NCBI GenBank assembly: GCA_905250075.1
Contig: CAJNOP010000011.1
Location: forward strand, 2,172,169 to 2,236,168
Length of the DNA: 64,000 nucleotides
Reading direction: 5' to 3'
From: Rotaria sp. Silwood1
Lineage: Eukaryota > Rotifera > Eurotatoria > Philodinida > Philodinidae
The position numbers and the translations under genes were made by a program. The notes under the pieces are model-generated. The model made no database searches. It worked only from the letters and a program-made list of their open reading frames with translations, and was not told the DNA's origin. How positions within the stretch are numbered: the stretch's first letter is position 1; every line of letters starts with the position of its first letter. This document shows, piece by piece, positions 1 through 12,199 of this stretch.

Positions 1-3000
1 TGGTGGACGTCAAAACATTCAAGATGGACCGATGTTTGATCAATTTAATCAATATCAACAATATCGTGATGGTGCTAACGGTGGTTCACGAGAAAAACTA
101 TATACTAGGTCAACAGTTGTTTCATCGTTATTTGAACTATTGCTTTTCATTTTTTTACTATTAAAAAAAATTATTAAAAATAATTTTTTTTTTTATTTGT
201 TTTAGTCGTCAAAGACATAATGAAGGCATGCCGATTGTTTCCATAGGTGCTCAACAACAACGATTAGTAGCACCAGGTGCTGTTGCTCGTTTAGAATATG
301 AAGCTAAAATAATGCGTAATCCATTTAATAAGCGTAATCGTCAATTATTACATGATAATTATGGTATTCAATTACCTATTATTGAAAAACAACAACAACG
401 AACCGTAATATTCCGATTTCTTTTTTTTTTCTGCATATCACAGCAATTAGATCATTGTGTTTAGCCACCATCAAAAAATCTTATGTTAGGAAAAACAACT
501 GAACCACTTGGTATTTTACCACTTAAAAGTCGACGTAATCCAATTGTAAGAATATCAATAAAATTTTCTTTATTCGATGCTTGTATATACATAATATTGT
601 TTAGGATTATCCTGTTCCATTAACATCAGAAGATGCTAAACGAGGAATTATAAGTTTAGTCGAACGTGGTATTATCCCACAAGGTGCACATATTACATTA
701 GAACCACCACCAATTCAACCGAAAAAATCAAGTCTAAACGACCCAACTTTACGAACACGAACATATATTAGAGGTAAAATTAGTTATGGGCAAGATGATC
801 TCGGGAGCAACACTGTTTTTATTTCAAGTGATATCTTTTTTATAGTCATGTAAAACTAGCGTTAAATTTCATATTCTCATGACTCCTGTATTCTAAAAAA
901 GGATGCAAAAATTATTCAGCAATTATCACCCAATATTTGCTGTTATTATTCTAATAGTGAAATTAATCTTTCTTTTTTTGGAAACAACAGAGTTGACGAA
1001 GTATTAATGGATTAAAAGAAAGTAATGAGCCTCCAACAGAGAAGATATAAGAAGTCATGCAAGATGTTTCGTACTCGTTGACACTATTAGAAAATGATAT
1101 GACAATTTTTGCTACTATATATATTACTAACAAGGACACTACCCTAGGTGATACCCACCATTTGAGTTCATATTAAATTCACAGACAGATCTCCGTGACA
1201 ATAGTATAAATCTAAAAGAGTTCGTCCCCATTGACCTTTACTGCTGAGTTATAAACGGTTTACTGTGTTTTCGACTCATCTGTAGATACTTCCAGAAAGA
1301 TAGAAGAGCGAAATTTTGATCTAAAAATTTTGCCGTAGATAGATTAATTGACTCTTAGAATATTCGTAGAGTTTCAACCGAAAAGAATCTCCCCTTCGTC
1401 AAATTATTGAATTTTCAAGTGAACTCGATTTTTGTGACAAAGGACTATTTTTGGAAATTCAATATCTTGACGAAGGATCATTCTTTTCGGCTGAAAATTC
1501 TCAGAATATTCTAAGAGTGATTAAATCTATTAACAGGCAAACTTTTGAATCAAATATTCGCTATTCGATCTTCAGAAAAGTATCCATAAATGAATCGAAA
1601 ATCCTTTAAACCGATCATAACTCGATGCCCAAAGCTAATGGGGACAAATGCTTTTAGACTTTTGCTATTCTCACTGAATCATTCTGCGAGTTCAATATGA
1701 ACTCAACCAGTGGATGTCAGTTGAAGCAGTTTTCTCCTATGAGTGAAGACTGGACCAAAAATTTTTTCCATAAAGACCGAAACCAAAACGATTGATCTTC
1801 CTATCGCTATGCAAACTATATTCAAATTCATTATTAAAATTGTTTTCATGTACAAAAAAAAGCGAGTTTTTTTTAGAAGAACCTAATATATCTGTTTATC
1901 ATCTTGAACCACCAAATATTAAACAACTTGCTATAACTGATAAAGCTTTATCACCACCACCATTAATGGATCATATATCAAGTGGAACATTAACTGAAAC
2001 AAGTGAAAAAGATCTAAATCTTTTATTAGCACATAATAAATCACATGAATCAGACATCATTGAATCACGTAAATCATCTGCTAATCAAACACAAAAAGGT
2101 AGTCTAATAGCAACAAATACTGGTGGTATTGGTAGTCTTGTTGGTCGTCCATTACCAACACCAGCATCCAATTTTGAATATAAAAAAACATTTCGTTTAA
2201 TTATACAAAATGGTTCAACAAAAGATCAAACAGAAGATTTTCTACAATTTCGACAATTTTATTGTTTAATGTGGGGAAGTATTGTAACAGTATTTCGTAT
2301 ATTAGAAAAACTTATGCATGATTATGCTATACCAGTTGCATTTATTAATGGAGAAAAGTAAGAGAAATTCTTATTTTGCAAAAAAAAATCAATATTATTT
2401 AATTTAAATAATTAGAGTTACTGAACTTGCACAAACAATTGAATTTGAACATAAACCAACATTAGAAGAACTTCTTAGTACAGTGATTAATCGAGATGAA
2501 GTTGAAGAATTAATTAAAAAACCAGTAAAATTTAGTTTTTTTTTTTCAATGAAAATATATATTTTTTTGTTACAATAAAATAGGGTCGACGATTTTTTGG
2601 TAGTGGTGGTAAAGAACGAGCAGCTATTGCTATTCAATCATATTGGCGTTGTTTTCGTGATCGTCGTGCTTATATACGTTTACGTAAACGTAAATGGGCA
2701 GCAAGTGTTATTGCATTAACATGGTTAACACATGTTAAATTATCTAAAGTACGAAGACAATTAATAGTAATTCGTAATCGTCAATTAGATTTATTTAAAA
2801 CAAAACAAAATGAATTAAGACGAAATTGGTCATCAATATCAACAAATCGTCGTGTTATTGTTCATATACCATCATTAGGTTTATCACAACGTATTCGAAG
2901 AAAATTAAATAATTTACCTGTAAGAGAAAATTATCAAATAGGACGTTTATGTGATTTATATGATCCAAATGTTGATATTATATATGTTTCACCAATGACT

Positions 3001-5838
3001 ATTAATGATGAAATTTTACAATATTATAATAAATTAGTAAGAAATTAATTATGAGATTTAGTTTTTTGATTATGTTATTATTTAGATGAATTTACGATCA
3101 TCTGTAGAACAAAATACTGAACAAGGATCATCATCAACATTGTCGAATGCTAGTGAAAGATTTATGATTGTTGTACCAGAAGCATTACATAGTTTTCCTG
3201 TATGTAATAAGATAACTATTTTCCAGTTTATTTCGAATTAACTTCTGGATATTTAGATGCATAATATGTGTTTAGCTACTTTACTTAAATATAGTCCAAG
3301 AGCTTTGAAACGGTAATTAAGTTTAAAAAAAAATGATTTGTTATATTTATCACATTCGAATTGTAGAATCAAAAATTTAATAAAAGGTCGTACTGCTTAC
3401 ATTGTCACAGGTGTTTCTCACATTGATGACCTTTATATATCTGAATATCTTGATATTCCCATCTTTGGTGAGTCATCATGTTTCATATTCCTTCTTCTAT
3501 TTCAATGAGTTTTATTTTTTTTTCCTATAAAATTTATTAGGTTGTGAACCTGAAGCATCATATTTATATTCAACAAAATCAGGTTCAAAAAGAATATTCG
3601 AAGCAAGTAAAGTTCCAGTACCATTTGGTGAATATGATATTTATAATCAACAACATTTATTTGAATCATTAGCACAACTAATTGTTGAACATCTTGATGT
3701 TCAACGATGGTTATTTAAAATAGATGATGATTTTGATGGTTTAGGTATAGCATATTGTGATGTTGTTACTTATCTTCCATGTTATAAAAATGTTTTAAAA
3801 GAAGCAGCTAGATTTGGTGATAAATGGTCAAATAGATGGGCACAAGTAACGAAACAAAAAAAAATATTCTTTAATTTAAATATAATATATATTTTAAATT
3901 TTTAGGAACATTCATATGCAAAAATTCTTTCCGAATTACCTGATGTTCTTGAACAACATACTATTTGTGTGAATAAAGCTCAATTTAATAATTGGCAAGA
4001 TTATTTAAAAGTATTTTTAGCTCAAGGTGGTATTGTTGAAGCATATCCACCATCAGATTCAGTTACATCAATAACTGTTTGCCTCTCAATTGAACCTGAT
4101 GGTCATCATACAATAATATGTTCTGGTGATCATTTACATGCTGAATCACAATTTTCTTGTTGGGGTTTATCATTTCCACAATCAAGTGTTGAATCACATG
4201 AATTAAATCTTTATTGTTCACAAATTGTTGAACAATGTAAACAAAGAAATATATATGGTTATCTTGATATTGATTTTGTTACATTTATTGATGCTAAAAC
4301 TGATAAACAACAAGTATGGACTATTGATTTATCAATTGGATATTCTGAACATGTATCACTTTATCGTGTTATGCGTTTTGTTACAACTGGTCATTTTGAT
4401 CCACAAACACATTTATTTACTGCTAAAGTTAAACAAGCAAAACGATTAAGAAATTGGCAAGGTTCTGTTCCTGAATATAATGTAAGAAAAATTAGATATA
4501 CAGAATGACTCATAATTTACTAGACTATAACAAACACTCAATACATCTTGTCTACTTTGTATTAATGGGCAAATTTTATTTCTTGATGATAGGTGATTCT
4601 TCACAACTTTTATTTATAAGACAACCAGTAATAGAGACGGTTTTAAACTAGTAGTACTGATCTTAATAAAGAAATACACTATCGGCCGTTTTGATGATAA
4701 CACATATGAAGTTTATAGTATTATATCTACTACTTTAGAAATGTAGGCCAAAGAGATCGACTCAGTTCCTATCATTTGAGTTGAAGAAGAGTAATGATTT
4801 ATGACGATTCACCGCACTATGAATTCTATTATGCAAGAAGGGAAAAGTGTATGACTTAGTTAATCTAACATCATATAAAAATAACTCCAGATATTCAATG
4901 CTTAGATGGCAATCGATGAACTTTATAGCTTAAGTAGATAGATAAAATGACTGCATATAAATAGATTCGTCTAATGATTAGCTTCTTCATTTCTTGATTT
5001 CTAGGAGTCACAGTTAAATAGGATTGTTATTGATGATAACTTCTTTTCAATTCAAGAGAACGAGAGTGAACCAGTCTTACTAAACTACATTTATAAGCCA
5101 GAATATATACTAAAAATTTCATATGTCTAGCCCTAAGAATGACTAAGATCACAGTGATGAGACACTTTTAACCAAGAGTGTACGTCTTTCATTGAAGTTA
5201 ACAATGTTAGTTCTACAAAGTATCAATTAGACAGTTTTCTTATGAACAACAACTTTGACAAGTTTTCTATCAACAAGACAACAATCAATGAGATTAATAA
5301 AAGCTGATTGAAGATATCAAATTATTTTTTTATTCTATAGTTGTTTATGAGCCATCCTGTATAAATATATATTTTAATTTGTTATTCTATTTTACAAATA
5401 GATTGTGGAAAAAAATCGTTATGCTGTTTGGAGTTCACGTTTACATCATTCGAATTTATCCGTTCTTCATTATAGTGTCTTTTTTCAAATGTGTCGTGCA
5501 CATGGTGTTGGTTTTGATATTCGTGAAAAACAAGGAAGTGTTTTTACATTACTTGAATGTGATCGTCATGAAAATATTGGTATGATTACCATTGGTGATA
5601 CATTACAAAATACATTATCAAATTTTGCTTATAATTTAAATGCTATTAATCAAGAAATTACAACAGCAAGTATGAAAGGACGAAGTAATTTTATAGTAAG
5701 TAATTTGTTATTTGTAATATAAAGTTTTTGGAGAAAATTCTATTTAATATATAGTTAGCGATAAATGATATTGAAAATATACTTGGTATTACTCAAGAGA
5801 ATGCTTCGAATGTACCAACAGCAACTGCTACATCTTAA
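1..5838 (+). CDS. IQCH: IQ motif-containing protein H-like (IQCH), 3' part
   Basis: Partial at the window start. Exons read: 2-108, 206-404, 465-545, 605-773, 1877-2357, 2416-2524, 2584-3036, 3086-3199, 3257-3312, 3367-3467, 3541-3845, 3906-4481, 5402-5695 and 5755-5838 (TAA). All junctions are GT-AG and keep frame, giving about 1,042 residues in the window, close to the length I recall for full animal IQCH, so little is probably missing. The exon at 2584 holds an IQ calmodulin-binding motif (IQSYWRCFRDRRAYIRLRKR). The later exons resemble the conserved IQCH C-terminal half, with an ATP-grasp-like look (WLFKIDDDFDGLGIAYCDV, GYLDIDFVTF). In vertebrates IQCH is known mainly from testis and cilia; its role here is inferred only. 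Most introns are 47-100 bases, but those at 774-1876 and 4482-5401 are swollen by inverted-repeat elements. The name is from recalled similarity, so the family assignment is likely but not proven. Confidence 0.72.
1148..1720. repeat. Long imperfect palindrome in an IQCH intron
   Basis: The left arm (about 1148-1425) pairs with the reverse complement of 1455-1720. Matching blocks include GAGTTCATATT near both ends, TCTAAAAG near 1210 and 1650, GACTCTTAGAATATTC, and CCGAAAAGAAT beside CTTCGTCAA near the centre. The arms are diverged, perhaps 70-75 percent identical. No coding remnant is seen. It looks like an old foldback or MITE inserted in a spliced intron. Confidence 0.75.
4501..5359. mobile_element. 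Mariner-like MITE filling an IQCH intron
   Basis: Terminal inverted repeats are CAGAATGACTCATAA on the left and, read on the other strand, CAGGATGGCTCATAA on the right. TA dinucleotides lie just outside at 4499-4500 and 5360-5361, as expected for Tc1/mariner insertion. Inner parts of the two halves show weaker inverted similarity. The host intron is 4482-5401, so without the element it would be only about 60 bases, which is the usual intron size here. No transposase reading frame is seen. Confidence 0.65.
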
Positions 5839-7881
5839 ACTTAATGTTTTGATGTATAGAGCTTATATTTCGTCTAGTTTGTGAAATAATTAGTCACTAT
5901 AAAAATTTCATACTTCATTTTTTTTTCCGGAGACATGAAATATCACATATGAACCGAGTTTTTTTCACTAATATACGAGCACAAATTTTATCTTCGTATG
6001 TGACATTGAAACAAATGTTTGTGAATTCATATTAATACATTTATTATTTATTATAAAAAAAAAAGACAAAATTAAAATAAAAAAAGATTCCATATTTGAA
6101 AAATTATCAAAACAACAAATGAGAAATGCATTCGAATATGACTTAATTTCTTTGATTATTTTCTATGCACAAGATATATTGAAAGAAGATGACAGTAACT
6201 CAAGTATGTTTCTTGGTCAACTACTTCATATAACTGATCATACTATTTCTATTACTATTTCACTCTTTATAAACATAATTCATCAGAGAGAATATCTACA
6301 TGACGTAACGACTTTCTTCGATCTTCTAGCTTACATTAAAACATGATACGCTATGAACTTAATGCAGTTGCTATATATTTATCACCTATATGCTATCGTT
6401 TGCAAAATGATTAATAAAGATTTCTTTAATAAATCTCGTTAATTTATAGAGAATGTGTGATGGGATATGGATCTTTTGTTCGCTCACACCCTTCATCATA
6501 GAAATTTCTCTTAGGACAAGTTATGATTGAAAAATTAGTATTAGTAACGTAATACAAAGAAATTCAAAAGCTTTTTTTACTATATGTGTTCTCATTTAAA
6601 AGTACTACGAGTTTGAGTAGTATTTTACAAAACTAAATAATGCATTTGTAGAGAATTCTTCAGGCAACAAAATCTTTACATAAAGTTTCTTCTTGCTGAA
6701 CATACTTAGATTTTTTAAACGATTGAGTTTACCTATTGATGAAGACATAACAGAGCACGAATATAGAAACGAAAAATATTATACAAACATTCTTTGAAAA
6801 TCCTAAGAGAATAACAGCATGAAAAATCTTGTTTCGGAGCATGAAGAGATCTCTAGAAAATCGATTTTTAGGTGATAATATTTTTGTTGGTCTTGCTGAA
6901 AGTTTCACTATTAGATGTAGCTCATGGTGTAAAGTCTATTCTGAGATTCTTGAATCTTCTCTATTTCAAAATTAGAATGTTATTTTCTAATTATGTTTTA
7001 ATTAATTAACTGAATAGCTAATTGGTTTTAATCTAGTGCAAGCTCACCCAGAAAATATGTTTATATTTATTCATAATAAAAGAACTTGTTTAGAAAACAA
7101 CAATCCTTGTAAAAAATCAAAATTAAATGAAAGATGATCTTGTACCCTTTTGACTTAAACTTTTCATATATTAACAGATATGAAGAGTCGATAGTCTAAT
7201 TAAATATTTTCATATGATAAAAAGGATCATGTAACACGTAAAATGAACGTGATAGATATATGAGAATGTATACTTTCATTTATTAACATGTTGTCATTGA
7301 AAATTATCTAGATTCAATATCAATATCTCAATGCCAATCAATTTTTCTTATGTTGCATAGTTGCCATCTGTCATAGTAATGTTAATAGACGTGTGTATCC
7401 GTGTCATACATCTTACTTTACTATGTCATAATGTACTTGTAATAATCTTTATTATCATAATATATGCTAAAAGGATAGGTGTTTCTTTGATTTTCAAGTA
7501 TATCAAACTGAATGCGCAAAAAGAAACATGAGTTTTATTACGAATTTAGTCAGAATGATTAGAGAAAAAAGTATAATAATAAAAAAAGACTTTTTAATGT
7601 ATATCTTAATGTATATATTATGTTTCAATTTTATTGACTAATAATTAATAAACACTGACATTAATATGTATGATGATTCATGTATGCAAATTATGTATAG
7701 TATATGTTAAAAATTGTTATCTTTGCATCATGGTATAATATTGACTCTTTACACCTACATTATTCAGCGAAAGATGAGAAGTCTCTAAAAGAATAATAAC
7801 ATCTGAGCACGTGGCATTATGACTTTTTGTCTATTTTATAACTGACAACAGAAAAAATTCTTTTTTTGAAATATTTTGAAG
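5839..7881. other. Intergenic, no gene seen
   Basis: AT-rich stretch downstream of the IQCH-like gene. Short open frames such as 6119-6346 have no recognisable motif and no plausible splice partners. No tRNA or transposase signature was seen by eye. Confidence 0.5.
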
Positions 7882-8468
7882 GTTCTCCTGAAAAATGTCG
7901 AAACAAAAATGTCGAAAATAAAAATGTCGAAATGTAAAGATGTCGAAAATAAAAATATCGAAATATACAAATATCGAAAATAACATGTCGTGAAGAGAGA
8001 GGCCGAAAATGAGGAATAGGCAAGAAAGCAGGAGGGGTGTGCATGAGGTGTGAGTTCTGAGCGTCCAGTTGTGTGACGGAAGGCCATCCAGAAACACATT
8101 CTCACGCACCCACATTAATATCAGAACATCCCCACATACACCCACATTAACACGAATATACACACATGCATTCACACCTATCTCCAGCGCCTCACAGACA
8201 CCATACACTCACACCCACACCCTCACTCTCACCCTCACCTTCACCCTCATCTACACTCTCACCTACACCCTCACCCTCATCTACATCCTCACCCTCACCT
8301 ACACCTTCACCTTCACCCTCACTCTCACCTATATAAACATCCACATATCCACACTCACAACCCTATCCACACCAATATCTCACCTCATACTCACATCCTT
8401 TTCGACATTTTTATTTTCGACATTTTTGTTTTTCGACATTTTTATTTTCGACCAATTTCAGATTTACT
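7882..8468. mobile_element. Non-autonomous MULE-type foldback element, copy A
   Basis: The ends carry tandem short units based on ATGTCGAAAATAAAA (left, 7895-7990) and their reverse complement TTTTCGACATTTTTATT (right, 8398-8452). The outer ends pair as GTTCTCCTGAA against AGTAAATCTGAA. They are flanked by a near-perfect 9-base duplication, ATTTTGAAG at 7873-7881 and ATTTTGAAA at 8469-8477. Nine-base duplications are typical of Mutator-like elements. The centre is a strand-biased hexamer-like array (separate entry). Long open frames through it are low-complexity artefacts. Confidence 0.7.
8100..8375. repeat. Degenerate CACCCT-like hexamer minisatellite
   Basis: The + strand is almost free of G and repeats variants of CACCCT, CACCTA and CACACC, for example CACCCTCACCTTCACCCTCA. 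It forms the interior of foldback element A. The strand asymmetry resembles degenerate telomere-like repeats, but no exact TGTGGG or TTAGGG array is present. Confidence 0.75.
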
Positions 8469-9000
8469 ATTTTGAAATAGTTGGCAATAGTCATATAATC
8501 AATCGTATGTAGAAAATCTTAGTTATTCATGATAAAATTAGTAGTATATTATTTTAGTCTATAACCATATAAGAGTTGCATAGCTGAGAACAAGAGAAAA
8601 AATATGATATTATGAATTAACACATCATTTGATAGATAAATCAATGAATTTTCTATCTTTTTCTTCTTTATTTTATCTACAGTAAAATCGTCTGCATATT
8701 GCCAATCTTTTCTTATTCTGATGAAAACAAAAATGTTGAATAAACGTGTAATGTCGCATTTTTTTTTCCATTCTATAATGGAGATCAATAGTAAATAGAC
8801 GTCACAGACGCACATACACACACCCTCATTATCATAGAACTATATAATAGATTGTCTTTGACAAAGTACATATATTTATCGTGACATTGTAATAAATTTT
8901 TCAAAGCTTCCACTGATACGTGAGTGCCGCATATATATATAGATTGCAGTTACAGTATTACTCAAAGTATTACTTTTAGAATTGGAATATTCTTTACAAG
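8469..9000. other. Intergenic, promoter side of the small peptide gene
   Basis: No gene is visible. The last 100 bases hold the probable core promoter of the secreted peptide gene at 9001. Confidence 0.5.
8931..8941 (+). promoter_or_regulatory. Possible TATA box for the secreted peptide gene
   Basis: ATATATATATA lies about 60 bases before the ATG at 9001, which suits a TATA box followed by a short 5' leader. Such AT strings are common in this window, so support is modest. Confidence 0.35.
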
Positions 9001-9339
9001 ATGAATTATTTTCATTGTTTTATCCTTTTATTAATACCTTTAGTTTTTTCTTATCCTCGTTCTAATTCGGATGATTTCAATCGTTTTCTTGAAATGTATC
9101 TAAAAGAACGATCAGGAGAATTAGATGAAGGTAATAATGAAAGTTCAAATGAAGAAGTTTTGGTTCGCCGACAAAAACTGTTTAATGTATTACCTGTACA
9201 ACAATATCAACCTCAATTACAACCGATGTGTCTCCCACATATATGGACATGTGGACCAGGTCTACCACCATGTTGTCCAGGTCTTATGTGTTATGATGGC
9301 AATGCAAAACGTGGTCGGCAATGTGTTGCACGAGGATAA
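9001..9339 (+). CDS. Small secreted cysteine-rich peptide (cystine-knot-like)
   Basis: Intact single-exon frame of 112 residues. Residues 1-18 are a clear signal peptide (hydrophobic FILLLIPLVFSYP). An acidic, serine- and asparagine-rich propeptide-like stretch follows to about 55, then a dibasic site (RR, 56-57) that could be a processing point. The C-terminal domain has six cysteines at 77, 84, 91, 92, 97 and 108, spaced C-x6-C-x6-CC-x4-C-x10-C, which is the C-C-CC-C-C order of inhibitor cystine-knot (knottin) peptides. Such folds occur in protease inhibitors, antimicrobial peptides, signalling peptides and venom peptides; nothing here decides which. A TATA-like string lies 60 bases upstream and AATAAA about 75 bases downstream, so it looks like a compact expressed gene. 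The exact homologue is not recognised. Confidence 0.75.
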   Translation: MNYFHCFILLLIPLVFSYPRSNSDDFNRFLEMYLKERSGELDEGNNESSNEEVLVRRQKLFNVLPVQQYQPQLQPMCLPHIWTCGPGLPPCCPGLMCYDGNAKRGRQCVARG

Positions 9340-9411
9340 TTTTTACATTTTAACAACTGACATTTTCTAAACTTAAACTTGATTGTACTGTGTGTTATAA
9401 GATCAATTTGA

Positions 9412-9417
9412 AATAAA
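9412..9417 (+). terminator. Poly(A) signal of the small peptide gene
   Basis: Canonical AATAAA about 73 bases after the stop codon at 9337-9339. Confidence 0.55.
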
Positions 9418-12199
9418 CCTTATCATCATTTACATACATTTCATCTTATACAAAATATTTTAACTAGTTTTGTTTTGTTGTTGGCAGGATAAAGAAATTT
9501 TCAGTAAACTCAAGGGCTAACTGTTATCAATGAACTGTAATCATCAGTAATTTATAATATTATACATGTATAATTTGAAAACTAGTTTATTTTTTACTAA
9601 AGATAGTAAGCTATGCAAGAATCTCTCCATTGCTATGATTAGATACTTCTATTAGTTTATGTACAAAATCTACTGTGTTTATGATTTATTATTATACTAA
9701 ATGTTTATGCTCATTGTGAACAATCCAAACAATAAAATTTTGTCTAATTTTCTTATGTTTTTCAGGATATATTCATCAATGTTATTGTGCACTGAGGATC
9801 AGATACAGTTTTGTTATTATAAAAATTTACTCCATATAATTCATCACTGTCTATTATCTAGAATATTCATATCGGTATTAATATCCATATCATTGGAGAG
9901 CATTCATTGAATTATTTTGTATTTGTCTCCATTGAAAACAAATACGATTTTGCTGTTAAATCTTTACTTTATTTTTCAAATAAGAATTATTTATTTTCAA
10001 CAAAAAAAAAAATATCAAATATTTGCATCTGAAGATGAATGATATTTCATTCTTCAAGTGACAAAGACAAATATCTACGTGATCATCTCATTTGAATTCT
10101 GTTTTATTGAAGAATTATCTGGTTATACTCATATATTCTATGATTGGCATTTGTCAACAGAGAGACACTGATTATTAATGATTTACAGTATTTACTATCA
10201 ATTGCAAATACCATCAATTTTCCTCTTATTCATATGAAGGACTTTTATGTCATAGTTTAGATGAAATTGTGTAATATGTTACCCATGATAATTTAGTTTT
10301 ATTTTCTCTTGGGAAATATTGTCATATTTCAAATCAAAGTATATTAAATGAAAAGTGCAACGAATCAATTTAAAACTAAATATTTTCATATCGATTGAAT
10401 TCTTTTAGGTTTGTTTTTTTAATCCAAACAAAATATTTCTTGAAATTCTTGATTTGTTGTTAATTAAAAGAAAAAAAACAACTGATAAATAATTGAATAA
10501 AAATGCCGGATTTGAGTGCCTACATGCTGGTGTTTGTTGAGAAAGAATTGTGAATGATCAGTGTAACAGTCTATAGTGAACAGGAAATCTATGAAAACTG
10601 AGCAAAGATTAGTGAGATTTAAACGATAGATAAGGTTCAAAAATAACATTTTCTCTGTTCATCAAGCATATAGTTAGCAGTTTTTCTTTGCTATGATATA
10701 TATGGGATGTGCACATGACACATCTGACTAATTCTAAATATGATAATAGGTGCATACCGTTCAAAAAAATGATTGTAGAGCTGTAACAAATGAAATGAAA
10801 GATATGTCACGGCGACCGGAATTCAGCCTATATGATTTTTGCTAACAGGACTTCTGTTAACGTACGCCTGTAATTTTGCCAATGGCGAATATACTATCCG
10901 CGAGAGTTTGAAACATCATATATTTCTTTTTTCATTTGAAACAAAATACCTTTATTTGTAACGGTAAATGACCGTTGCGTTTTACTTTCTATCTTCTCTC
11001 TTCTCTGTATAAATTATTCCTTGATAGTGATCGTGATTAGAGATGTTTCTCTTTTTTTCTTCTCTTGTACGAGTAATATATGAGAATGTACTCATTGTAA
11101 TATATATGTAACGTAATAATGAAGTAGTCCGATCAATATCATTATCAAAAAGAACAGTATAGACACTTATTCAGTTCGTCGCACTAACCTCCTCTAACAA
11201 TAATGCCAACTAGAATATCAGTTGTAATAGAATTTTCAGCATCAATTATGACAGATATACTTTTTTCATTAATACAGAACAATATGTCTCTTATTTTGAT
11301 GCGTTCTAGTAATATATAGGACGTTGCTGATGGAGTGTATTTGATAATCAAATGCTAAAAATAATTAAATTTAAAATTTTTGTCCGTTTTAATATGATTC
11401 TTGAAACATTACATATTGTCGTATTGTCTAATCAAACAATAAGTTGATTACTGACAAGGACATGATCAACTTGATTAACATCATCATTGAGTAAAGTTTA
11501 ACTATGAATGATAATATCACATTAACAATTAATAAACACAAAAGATTAGAAATTAAATGTCAAAAATCATCTATCGGAAAGGTTTTCAAGACACACGAAG
11601 GCAATCAAACAAAACAAACGAAATATTTTTTCTCCATCAAATTAGCTAATCTTGACAATAAGTGACACATAATTTGTGTAGGAATACATTTAACATTCAT
11701 GAAAATCAATCTTCATTATTCTTACCTATTCTTTTTTCAAATAAATCTTGTAACCTAATTTTCAATGTCTATATTGAACATATGAAAAATAATCAACAAT
11801 CACTGGTCAGCATAACTATTCAAGAAGATAACATCTGATGTCAGTTTTTTTCAGTTATGACAACATCAAAGACTGTTTCATTTATTGATAAATAATAAGC
11901 TTGAGCTTTCGTAGTAGGAGACACATTTAGATAAATAATGAAGAGAGTAAAAGAGAAAAGCACACACACGACAATGTCAAAACGAACAAATATGTAAACA
12001 TCAATATGAGAAAAAAAGAAAAGAAAAATATATACGACATATGCTCATTATTAATATACAAGAAAAAAAGAAATATTAGTAATGACATTAGAAACGAAAA
12101 AAGAATCAACTTTTTTCTGATAATAAAATTTTTTGGTTCAAAGTACTAAGATTTCATTTCCGATGATTAATTTTATACGAAGACACTCTGTTTATACAA
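9418..12199. other. Intergenic, no gene seen
   Basis: AT-rich stretch between the peptide gene and the 3' end of the receptor gene on the other strand. Open frames are short and composed of low-complexity residues. No RNA gene or clear repeat was seen. Confidence 0.5.

Noticed and set aside
4482-4508. Stop at 4506-4508 as the end of the IQCH-like gene
   Set aside because: The stop lies in the MITE just past a good donor (GTAAGA); conserved-looking exons follow at 5402 and 5755.
7817-8512. Overlapping open frames on both strands, up to 147 residues
   Set aside because: They translate tandem repeats (TLTLTFT, FDIFIFD) of the foldback element; low complexity and no start context.
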